Origin: Methanomicrobiales archaeon
GTDB taxonomy: Archaea; Halobacteriota; Syntropharchaeia; Alkanophagales; Methanospirareceae
DNA: 5,809 bases
Assembly (NCBI GenBank): GCA_003160755.1
Contig: QEXZ01000103.1
Span: 1-5,809 of the forward strand
Direction: 5' to 3'
Shown here: piece by piece, positions 1-5,607 of the stretch
How positions within the stretch are numbered: the stretch's first letter is position 1
Layout: every line of letters starts with the position of its first letter
Position numbers and translations under genes: made by a program
Notes under the pieces: model-generated
What the model was told of the DNA's origin: nothing
Database searches by the model: none
What the model saw: only the letters and a program-made list of their open reading frames with translations

Positions 1-302
1 TCATCAAGCTGCTTGAGATGTGCCATAACCTTCTCACGTTCCGCTTTTATCAGTTCCACGAAGTTCACATTCGCCATGTACACGTTCCTTTTGATGCTTC
101 TGACCCGTTCCACCAGACCTACCCGTATGAGCGTATTAAGATAGTTTATGGTAGAAGAGTAAGCATAGCAGGTTCTTTCACCTATGTCTTTCGCGGACAG
201 CGGTTCTCGGGATGTAAGGAGCACGGCATAAACAGAGCTGCAGCCTTCTGCAAAGCCCCAGTCCATCATCAACGCTTTCACTCGTCTGACGGCATGGTCC
301 AT
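1..302 (-). CDS. GbsR/MarR-like winged-helix transcriptional regulator, C-terminus outside window
   Basis: Reading the minus strand leftwards from 302 gives 100 codons with no stop, leaving the window at base 1. The protein begins MDHAVRRVKALMMDWGF and then shows a winged-helix pattern. A first helix contains SSVYAVLLTSREPLS (about residues 20-34). AKDIGERTCYAYSSTINYLNTLIRVGLVERV (about 35-65) gives the helix-turn-helix and recognition helix. The wing strand is RSIKRNVYMANV. This order, with the phrase LLTSREPLSAKDI, resembles archaeal GbsR-type MarR regulators, which bind DNA as dimers; the C-terminal dimerisation helix is only partly present. An in-frame ATG lies further upstream at 344. 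I prefer 302 because GGAGGG on the minus strand (315-320) precedes it by 12 bases, and a TATA-like tract at about 349-358 would start the transcript downstream of 344. The gene is divergent from the repeat-protein gene at 425 and may regulate it. The family call is good; the ligand is unknown. Confidence 0.8.
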   Translation of the reverse strand, partial: MDHAVRRVKALMMDWGFAEGCSSVYAVLLTSREPLSAKDIGERTCYAYSSTINYLNTLIRVGLVERVRSIKRNVYMANVNFVELIKAEREKVMAHLKQLD

Positions 303-344
303 GTGGGTTTCACGCCCTCCTAATTTTGTTTTTGAATCTATCAT

Positions 345-424
345 AATTATTATATATACTATATTTAATATACAATAAAATAGAAAATAAATTATATAAA
401 TATGAAATTAGAGGGGTAAAAATC
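345..424. promoter_or_regulatory. AT-rich divergent promoter region between regulator and repeat-protein gene
   Basis: About 80 bases, almost all A and T, separate two divergent starts. On the minus strand a TATA-like run (about 349-358) lies 22-25 bases before the expected transcript start of the regulator. On the plus strand, TTTAATATA (364-372) would give a leader of about 30 bases containing the ribosome site GAGGGG (411-416), which is 8 bases before ATG 425. A second candidate, TATATAAA (393-400), would start transcription almost at the ATG and is less compatible with that ribosome site. No clear palindromic operator was seen. Confidence 0.5.
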
Positions 425-951
425 ATGGAAGAAAAAGAGAGTGAGGTGTCAAAAGCCGTTAGAGAAGCGGTGGTGAAAGCGGTTGAGAAAGGGGAAGACA
501 TAAAAGAAAAGGTAGTTGAGATTACCAGGGACGTCGTTAAGAAGGCTTTAGAGGGAGCTGAAGGTTATGAGGGAGAAAGTAGAATCTGCGGCTAAGGATG
601 CAATGAAAGGCGCAATTGAAGGCGCACGGAAGACGGAAGTAGAGGCTGCTGAGGTCACTAAAGGTGCTGCTGAGGGCATAATCGAGGGAACGAAGCAGGC
701 TGGTGTCAAAGCCGCTGACCTCGCGGAACATGCCGCAGAAGCAGCTCTTGACTCCGCGAAAGAAGCGGGTGATAAAGCGGTGGAAGTAGTGAAAGATGTC
801 GTAAAGGGTTTTCTTGAAGCCGTAAAAGAGGTCTTAGAGAAGAAGAAAGAATGAGAAAATGCCGATTCGTAAAATCGGTGTGATAAGCCGCACGTATCGC
901 CATATCAACCGCTATCGCGAGGTTATCGCAATATTGGTGAAGTATGGTTTT
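411..951 (+). repeat. Direct repeat copy 1 (about 540 bp): repeat-protein gene plus 5' end of ubiB
   Basis: This segment matches 2440-2979 along its whole length. The only indel is one extra base in this copy near 561-566. The match starts at the ribosome site before ATG 425 and ends in the shared run TATGGTTTT, after which the copies are unrelated. By hand alignment the coding part has 36 differing codons out of 142, 27 of them silent. The last 97 bases (855-951) have only two differences. The two copies bracket marC and the truncated corA. Confidence 0.93.
425..854 (+). pseudogene. 22-residue-repeat amphipathic helical protein, copy 1, frameshifted
   Basis: From ATG 425 (ribosome site GAGGGG at 411-416) the frame matches the intact copy at 2454 for 46 codons. 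It then shifts because of one extra G in GAAGGTT (561-567), where the other copy reads GAAGTT, and stops at TAA 593-595 after 56 residues. The correct frame continues to TGA 852-854. The restored protein would have 142 residues and differ from copy 2 at nine positions. ATG 567 lies in the restored frame, with GAGGGAG (551-557) nine bases ahead of it. The second part, 95 residues and more than four of the six repeat units, could therefore be translated separately. Most differences between the copies are silent, so the gene was selected as protein until recently; a sequencing error is the other possibility. I call it a pseudogene only because the frame is broken. Confidence 0.8.
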
Positions 952-984
952 ATCCTGAAAGACACATCTCATTTGCAAGTTTAA
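859..984 (+). pseudogene. UbiB/ABC1 kinase 5' fragment (31 codons) with unrelated tail
   Basis: ATG 859 follows the repeat-protein stop by four bases, exactly as in the second copy (2887). Its first 31 codons encode the UbiB N-terminus MPIRKIGVISRTYRHI followed by the family-like RYREVIAILVKYGF, identical in amino acids to copy 2 with only two silent changes. Homology stops at 951. The frame then runs for ten unrelated codons (ending SHLQV) to TAA 982-984. The kinase domain is absent, so this is a remnant made by the duplication breakpoint rather than a functional gene. A 41-residue peptide could be made, but nothing suggests it has a role. Confidence 0.85.
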
Positions 985-1026
985 GGAGTTATATCCTTTT
1001 ATCTTTTCAATCAATAACAAAACATT

Positions 1027-1677
1027 ATGTATACCATATATACATTCTTCCTGATGGCTTTCACCGCCCTCTTCGTCATCGTTAATCCCATTGGGAATGT
1101 TATGGTCTTTCTCTCATTGACCGAAGATAGAGGATTTGATGAAAAGAAGCGAATAGCAAAGAAGACAGCGATATTTGGAAGTCTCGTTCTCTTAATCTTT
1201 GCAATATTTGGTGACTTCATCCTCTCTTTCTTTCAGATTACGGTCGATTCACTGCGTGTTATTAGCGGAATACTGATATTGACGATTGCATTGGATATGA
1301 TGCAGGGACGAAAACCACGAGCGAAACATACGCCAGAAGAGGTGAGAGAGTCGGGCGAAAAAGAGGATATATCCTTTTTTCCACTCGCGGTCCCAATGCT
1401 GGCGGGTCCTGGTGCGATAGCGACTGCAATAGTCCTGATGAAAACCGCAGAGTCAATACCTTTCAAGGTAATCGTCTTAATATCCATCATCCTTACCTTC
1501 CTCATAACCGGGATTCTCTTCAGAATGTCTGAGCAAGTTCATCGCGTGCTCGGCGTGACCGGAAGCATGGTAATCACAAGGATGATGGGGCTTATCTTAG
1601 GTGCAATAGCAGTTCAATTCATTACGCTAGGGTTATGGAACATTTATCTGGCACTCCAGCAGAGTGGTGTTGGATGA
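1027..1677 (+). CDS. MarC-family integral membrane protein
   Basis: The frame encodes 216 residues, the usual length for MarC/UPF0056 proteins (about 200-220). Family features in order are an N-terminal membrane helix leading into VNPIGN (residues 19-24), a second and third hydrophobic segment (about 49-67 and 76-93), and a charged cytoplasmic or external loop (GRKPRAKHTPEEV). Then come the conserved PLAVPMLAGPGAIATAIVL (about 121-139), a helix at about 148-165, and the C-terminal LGVTGSMVITRMMGLILGAI with another helix. About six membrane segments are expected. The family is widespread in bacteria and archaea and its transport substrate is unsettled; the old link to multiple antibiotic resistance came from gene position only. 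No good ribosome site precedes ATG 1027. GTTATATCC at 988-996 could be a TATA element giving a very short leader, and an alternative in-frame ATG lies at 1054. The gene is intact and converges with the corA remnant. Confidence 0.93.
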   Translation: MYTIYTFFLMAFTALFVIVNPIGNVMVFLSLTEDRGFDEKKRIAKKTAIFGSLVLLIFAIFGDFILSFFQITVDSLRVISGILILTIALDMMQGRKPRAKHTPEEVRESGEKEDISFFPLAVPMLAGPGAIATAIVLMKTAESIPFKVIVLISIILTFLITGILFRMSEQVHRVLGVTGSMVITRMMGLILGAIAVQFITLGLWNIYLALQQSGVG

Positions 1678-1707
1678 ACTTAAGTATATATCATACTGAA
1701 GAAATAT

Positions 1708-1740
1708 GTGTTTTCAGTTTTCTCCACTTTTCTTCTATTC
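1708..1740 (+). terminator. T-rich transcription end after marC
   Basis: Beginning about 33 bases after the marC stop there are repeated T runs (TTTTCAGTTTTCTCCACTTTT within 1711-1731, given here as clusters of four Ts). Archaeal RNA polymerase commonly terminates at such T clusters without a hairpin. The tract lies in the 61-base gap between the convergent marC and corA ends. Confidence 0.45.
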
Positions 1741-2375
1741 ACAACCATCCTTTCCTGTTGAAGTATATCAGCATACATATCGATATAGCCACCATTACAA
1801 CCATGATAGAGAGATACCCATAGGGAGAATAGAGCTCGGGCATGTTTAAGGGTTTATCCGTTCCACCGCCCTGAAAATTCATGCCATAGATTCCCGTAAT
1901 GAAGGTAAGAGGTATAAATATCGTTGCGATAATTGTCAGCACCTTCATTATTTCGTTCATTTTATTAGCTAAGGATGAGTGATGGACCTCAAGTGCCCCC
2001 TCTGCATTTTCCCGTATATTCTCCATCGAATCCAACAGAGAAATTGTATGATCATAGACATCCCGGAAGTAGATTCGGGTTTTGGGTTTAATGAGCGGCG
2101 TATCACTTCTTTCCAACTTATCCACCACATCCCGCTGCCCCCTGATGATTCTGTGAATGTGTCTAATTTGCCGTATAAGCATTCTAATCTTTTCTATGGT
2201 TTGCCCAGTGGGTTTTTCGAGGACCTCTTCATCTATTTCGTCCATCTTATCCTCAAAATCTTCTATAACTGCGATGTAATTATCTACAATAGCATCCAAA
2301 ATCCGGTAAAGCAAAAAATCTTCCCTTCCCTTTAGATTTAATCGCTGTAATCCTCATTTTCAAATCCTCTTGCAT
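1739..2375 (-). pseudogene. corA: CorA-type Mg2+/Co2+ transporter, N-terminal domain missing
   Basis: The open minus-strand frame (2353 down to TGA 1741-1739) encodes the C-terminal half of CorA. It starts with EDFLLYRILDAIVDNY (the family's stalk-helix entry). Long coiled helices follow (EKIRMLIRQIRHIHRI), then YFRDVYDHTISLLDSMEN, then NKMNEIMKVLTIIATIFIPLTF as the first membrane helix. The selectivity motif GMN sits in GIYGMNF, and the second membrane helix ends in the typical basic NRKGWL. CorA proteins are about 320-350 residues, and roughly the first 160 (the cytosolic alpha/beta domain) are absent. An in-frame TGA sits at 2356-2354. A weak continuation in another frame (ATG 2375, ending KGKGR) may be a further decayed piece. 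The only start in the good frame is TTG 2314, behind a purine-rich stretch, giving 191 residues. Such a product would keep the membrane pore but lack the cytosolic domain that senses Mg2+ in the family. Confidence 0.78.
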
Positions 2376-2392
2376 AGTTTCGTTCTATTTCA

Positions 2393-2446
2393 TTATAAAT
2401 TTTTCAGAAAGATTTCTATTATTACTTCCCTATATAAAAAGGGGGT
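2393..2446 (+). promoter_or_regulatory. Promoter and ribosome site of intact repeat-protein gene
   Basis: TTATAAAT (2393-2400) is a good archaeal TATA match. A transcript starting about 25 bases later (about 2422-2425) would carry a leader of about 30 bases that includes AGGGGG (2440-2445), 8 bases before ATG 2454. The more obvious TATATAAAAA (2431-2440) is only 14 bases from the ATG and would place the transcript start inside the gene, so it is probably not the TATA box. The sequence upstream of the ribosome site is unrelated to that of copy 1, so the two copies have different promoters. Confidence 0.5.
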
Positions 2447-2979
2447 AAAAAACATGGAAGAAAAAGAGAGTGAGGTAACAAAAGCCGTTAGAGAAGCCGT
2501 GGTGAAAGCGGTTGAGAAGGGAGAAGACATAAAAGAAAAGGTAGTTGAGATTGCCCGGGATGCTGTTAAGAAGGCATTAGAGGGAGCCGAAGTTACGAGG
2601 GAGAAAGTGGAATCCGTGGCTAAAGGCGCGATGAAAGGCGCAATCGAGGGTGCACGGAAGACGGAAGTGGAGGCTGCTGAAGTCACCAAAGGGGCTGCCG
2701 AAGGCATAATCGATGGTACGAAGCAGGCGGGTGTCAAAGCTGCTGACCTCGCGGAACATGCCGCAGAAGCAGCTCTGGACTCCGCGAAAGAAGCGGGTGA
2801 TAAAGCGGTGGAAGTAGTGAGAGATGCCGTAAAAGGTTTTCTTGAAGCAGTAAAAGAGGTCTTAGAGAAGAAGAAAGAATGAGAAAATGCCGATTCGTAA
2901 AATCGGTGTGATAAGCCGCACGTACCGCCATATCAACCGCTATCGCGAGGTTATCGCAATATTAGTGAAGTATGGTTTT
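2440..2979 (+). repeat. Direct repeat copy 2 (about 540 bp): repeat-protein gene plus 5' end of ubiB
   Basis: This is the partner of 411-951 and has the same orientation. It carries an unbroken reading frame and continues into the rest of the ubiB sequence, so it is likelier to be the original arrangement. The left limit falls at the ribosome site and the right limit at codon 31 of ubiB. No target-site duplication, terminal inverted repeat or transposase was seen at either edge. Confidence 0.93.
2454..2882 (+). CDS. Amphipathic helical protein of six 22-residue repeats (apolipoprotein/LEA/phasin-like)
   Basis: ATG 2454, 8 bases after AGGGGG, gives 142 residues; the frame is open further upstream, but the homology between copies begins here. 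The sequence is nearly all Ala, Val, Lys, Glu and Gly, with no Pro, Cys or Trp and no signal peptide. It divides exactly into six 22-residue units (1-22, 23-44, 45-66, 67-88, 89-110, 111-132) plus VKEVLEKKKE. Within the unit, position 15 is always Ala, 21 always Glu or Asp, 20 always Val, Ile or Leu, 8 Val or Ala, and 7 Lys or Glu. Hydrophobic positions 8, 11/12, 15/16 and 19/20 repeat with 11-residue spacing, predicting one long amphipathic helix. Apolipoproteins, LEA proteins and phasins use related patterns to coat lipid or polymer surfaces. No family was identified with certainty, and function is inferred. The ubiB gene starts 4 bases after the stop, implying an operon and coupled translation. 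Confidence 0.88.
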   Translation: MEEKESEVTKAVREAVVKAVEKGEDIKEKVVEIARDAVKKALEGAEVTREKVESVAKGAMKGAIEGARKTEVEAAEVTKGAAEGIIDGTKQAGVKAADLAEHAAEAALDSAKEAGDKAVEVVRDAVKGFLEAVKEVLEKKKE

Positions 2980-4293
2980 GGTGAGGTATTAGCGAAGCGT
3001 GACTTACAAAAACATCTCGATTTCGGTAAGGGCAAAAGTTTCGTATTAGGTAAAACTGCTGCAGAAATAGCCGCTGTTTCGCACTGAGGGCGAATGCGGA
3101 TGGCGCTGGAGGAGCTTGGACCCACTTTTGTTAAATTTGGCCAGAATTATGAGCACCAGACCTGATATGGTGCCACAGGAGCTTATCATCGAACTGGAGA
3201 AGCTTCAAGATAGGGTACCGCCATCTTCTACGGAAGATGCCAAACGGATTATCGAAGATGAATTGGGCAGTTCTGTTGACCGTATTTTCAAGGACTTCAC
3301 GGATTCTCCTGTCGCCTCCGCCTCGATTGCACAGGTGCATAAAGCGGTATTGCCTGGAGGAGAAGAAGTGGCAATCAAGGTTCAACGTCCTGGCATCGAC
3401 CGAATCATCGAGGTAGACTTGGAGATAATGCTTCATCTTGCTACACGTATCGAGAAACATTTCAAGGAGGAACTGGGCATTTTGGACCCCGTGGGCATAG
3501 TAGACGAATTTGCACGTGTAATCAGGAAAGAGCAGGACTTCAGAATCGAGGTGGCGCATATTGAGCGATTTGCGACAAATTTCTAGGCGGACATGACCAT
3601 TCACGTGCCTCATGTCTATCGTGAATATTCTTCAGACAAGGTATTGACAATGGAGTTTATTGGCGGGTTCAAAGTCTCAGAAATTACAAAAGCAAAAGCA
3701 AAAGTGGAAGTCCAAAACTACGGAATTGACCCGAAAGTCGTGGCAGCACGAGGCGCCAACCTTGTTCTGAAATTGCGAGTGTGGTTGCAGAGTATCAGTT
3801 GAAAGCGCCCCGGGACTTCTATCTGCTTGCAAAAGCACTGGTGACCATTGAAGGAGTGGGTAAGGAACTGGACCCCGAATTTAACGCGGTAAGTCATGCT
3901 GAACCGTTCGCCGAAAAGTTAATATGGAGTCGCATGATCCCCCGGAAGTTAATCGAGGATTCCTATCTCTCTGCCCTTGAAACACGCCTGCTGTTACGTG
4001 ACCTTCCCTCTGAGGCACGAGACATATTGACACGGGTACGGCAAGGCGAGGTAAAGATAAAATTTGAGCATAAAGGGCTTGACCCAATGCTTAAAACCCT
4101 CGACCAGACAAGCAATCGTACGGTATTTGCCATTGTTTTAGCTTCGCTCGTGATAGGTTCCGCCCTTATGGTTCTTTCCGGTGTTCCGCCGAAATGGCAC
4201 GAAATCCCGATAATTGGTATCATTGGTTTTCTTGGAGCAGGGATAATGGCTTTTTGGCTGTTATTTTCGATTTTGCGGCATGGTAAACTTTAG
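2887..4293 (+). pseudogene. ubiB: UbiB/AarF (ABC1) atypical kinase, decayed, catalytic core deleted
   Basis: The pieces together read as a UbiB/ABC1 protein: N-terminal RYREVIAILVKYGFGEVLA, then ALEELGPTFVKFGQ (the KxGQ motif), STRPDMVPQE, the Ala-rich loop ASASIAQVHKA, the nucleotide-binding Lys in VAIKVQRPGI, KEQDF, YSSDKVLTMEFI, then FYLLAKALVTIEGVGKELDP and a C-terminal pair of membrane helices ending ILRHGKL. Four lesions break it: TGA 3085-3087, one extra base near 3145 directly after KFGQ, TAG 3584-3586 in frame, and a junction near 3765-3773 where the frame changes. That junction removes roughly 110 residues, including the HADPHPGN catalytic loop and the DFG metal-binding motif. It spans 469 codons against about 550 in the family. 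Intact relatives act in isoprenoid quinone or lipid metabolism at membranes. The deletion alone would abolish kinase function, so this is not merely a sequencing problem. Confidence 0.9.
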
Positions 4294-4302
4294 TTTTTTT
4301 TT
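4294..4302 (+). terminator. T9 tract ending the repeat-protein/ubiB transcript
   Basis: Nine consecutive Ts follow immediately after the TAG stop of the ubiB remnant. This is the usual form of an archaeal intrinsic terminator and would separate this transcript from the CBS gene downstream. Confidence 0.65.
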
Positions 4303-4379
4303 ATAAGGAAAAAAAATAAAATTATAAGAATATCTTTGATATGAATATGATATTGTAGTGTAGATACAGGATAAAGTAG
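4303..4379 (+). promoter_or_regulatory. Probable promoter of the CBS-domain gene
   Basis: This gap is AT-rich. ATAAAATTATAA (4316-4327) is the best TATA-like element; a start about 25 bases later would leave a leader of about 30 bases. No ribosome site is visible before ATG 4380. The element is not strong and its exact position is uncertain. Confidence 0.35.
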
Positions 4380-5243
4380 ATGAGCGCTGAGGGAGAGGCA
4401 GAGGCCGAAGGAGAAGAAAAGCGAAAGATGAAAGTTCGTGACATAATGAGCACGCCGATTATCACCGAAGAGGAAAATACAGGGATTATCAAAATAGCGA
4501 AGGACATGGCAAATCTGGGGGTGGGCAGTGTGGTTATAACCTCAGAAGGCGAACCCGCGGGGATTATTACCGAGCGTGACATCGCATTGAAAGTTCTGTT
4601 AAAGTACAGGGGGAGAAGGGGGAGTGAGGTAAAAGCAAAAGAGATAATGTCTTCCCCTCTGGTCACCATCAAACCGGAAGCGACAATGGAGGAAGCATGT
4701 GAACTCGCCTCCACGAAGAATATAAAACGGCTGCCGGTGGTCGAGAGTGGCGTGCTTATCGGCATTATAAGCGTTAGGAACATATTGACCAGAAAGCCCG
4801 AATATGTAAAGAGATTCTATCCCGAGGTACGAGTTTTAGCAAGTGGATGGACGTTTGACCGGCTTGAACGCACATTAAGCGACGGTGAAGTATTCCTTGC
4901 AAAAAAGAAGATGGTGCGCTACAGGGAAAGGCTAAAAGAAGTGTACGAAGAGCTGAGCAAACTCGCGAGCTATTACGTGGACGACAAGGAGCTGAAAGAA
5001 ATATTTGACGGCATAACGCAGCTATATCACGATGTTGAAGGCGAAGGCGATGAGAAAATTTTGATGGTGGAACAAAGAAAGCGATTGGAGACTATTTTAA
5101 GAAAAATCAGGCACGTAACCTACGGGAGGAAACGCCAATCGGTAACCAGTTTCGCATCAGGTGCTTTTGCGTTCCACGACTACCGGCATGGGCGTGGCAC
5201 GGGCAAAGGGATGCGATTGCCTTTTAAAAGAACCCGGCCATAA
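4380..5243 (+). CDS. Protein with two CBS domains and a helical, basic C-terminal extension
   Basis: The frame encodes 287 residues. The first 16 are acidic and low-complexity. CBS domain 1 spans about 18-75 (VRDIMSTPIIT to GIITERDI) and CBS domain 2 about 85-138 (AKEIMSSPLVTI to GIISVRNIL). Each ends in the G-h-x-S/T-x-x-D/N pattern (61-67 and 128-134) that contacts the ribose and phosphate of adenine nucleotides in ligand-binding CBS pairs, so AMP, ATP or SAM sensing is plausible. Residues about 145-260 are charged helices (KKKMVRYRERLKEVYEELSK) that I do not recognise. The last 30 or so residues are basic and Gly/Arg-rich (HGRGTGKGMRLPFKRTRP), which could bind nucleic acid. ATG 4380 directly follows an in-frame TAG, so the protein cannot be longer. 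No ribosome site precedes it, and M17 (4428), just at the first CBS domain, is an alternative behind GGAG at 4410-4413. The gene is intact and stands alone; its partner is unknown. Confidence 0.88.
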   Translation: MSAEGEAEAEGEEKRKMKVRDIMSTPIITEEENTGIIKIAKDMANLGVGSVVITSEGEPAGIITERDIALKVLLKYRGRRGSEVKAKEIMSSPLVTIKPEATMEEACELASTKNIKRLPVVESGVLIGIISVRNILTRKPEYVKRFYPEVRVLASGWTFDRLERTLSDGEVFLAKKKMVRYRERLKEVYEELSKLASYYVDDKELKEIFDGITQLYHDVEGEGDEKILMVEQRKRLETILRKIRHVTYGRKRQSVTSFASGAFAFHDYRHGRGTGKGMRLPFKRTRP

Positions 5244-5261
5244 GAGAATAGAAAGAAAGCT

Positions 5262-5270
5262 TTTTTATAT
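5262..5270 (+). promoter_or_regulatory. TATA box of the SRP RNA gene
   Basis: TTTTTATAT lies about 25 bases before the first base of the SRP RNA terminal helix, the normal archaeal TATA-to-start distance. The same T run could also end transcription of the CBS gene, which stops at 5243. Confidence 0.6.
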
Positions 5271-5286
5271 TACAAACAAATATATA

Positions 5287-5607
5287 TTTGTGCGGGCTAG
5301 CCTGGAGGGTTAGGCGTCCTCTGCAACTCGAAATCGCCGATATGCGAGAGGCGAAGCTCGAAGAAGGCACCGTAGTTCCCAGTTTCAGCTCGAAGTCCTA
5401 CTAAGAAGCACCGTCCTGCGGGGTTGACGGTGGTATGGTGGCAAGCTGGAGGGTTTGTTGTCATGCCTTTGTCATGGATACCGGTTTAGGCCCGGAAGGG
5501 AGCGGACTCACTGTGGACGGTTGGCGCTCGCAGGGTAGCGATGTGGAGAAAGACTTTGGGGGTCTGGCTGGTAGCGAAAGCGTCGACCGAGAGCGTGCCC
5601 GCACAAA
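5287..5607 (+). ncRNA. ffs: Archaeal signal recognition particle RNA (7S RNA)
   Basis: The RNA scaffolds the signal recognition particle, holding SRP19 and SRP54 and directing secretory and membrane proteins to the membrane. The ends pair: TTTGTGCGGGC (5287-5297) is the exact reverse complement of GCCCGCACAAA (5597-5607), forming archaeal helix 1. The 5' domain has the conserved GGCGTCC, TCGCCGATATGC and GGCGAAGCTCG segments of helices 2-4. The helix 8 signature AGGCCCGGAAGGGAGC (5489-5503 region) carries a GGAA tetraloop at 5494-5497 flanked by the asymmetric-loop bases that bind the SRP54 M domain. A length of about 321 bases is normal for archaea. A translated frame inside (5435-5668) is chance. 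It probably has its own promoter at 5262. Ends are set by the terminal helix and may be off by a few bases. Confidence 0.97.

Noticed and set aside
18..323. Plus-strand frame of 101 codons opposite the regulator
   Set aside because: The minus strand gives a clear winged-helix protein with a ribosome site; the plus frame is its shadow and has no family pattern.
706..1020. Minus-strand frames over both repeat-gene copies (706-1020, 2393-2737, 2734-2931)
   Set aside because: Ala/Lys/Glu-rich genes leave the opposite strand open by composition. Codon differences between copies fit selection on the plus frame.
2370..2453. N-terminal extension of the intact repeat protein (28 extra codons)
   Set aside because: The extra part is AT-rich with atypical composition, contains the TATA box and ribosome site, is not shared with copy 1, and breaks the 22-residue register that starts exactly at Met 2454.
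411..2979. Composite transposon or insertion sequence defined by the 540-bp repeats
   Set aside because: No transposase, terminal inverted repeats or target-site duplications were found; the repeat units are ordinary genes.
3584..3586. In-frame TAG in ubiB as possible pyrrolysine codon
   Set aside because: Pyrrolysine would require read-through here only, but the same gene has a TGA, a frameshift and a catalytic deletion, and no Pyl genes are in view. Simple decay explains it better.
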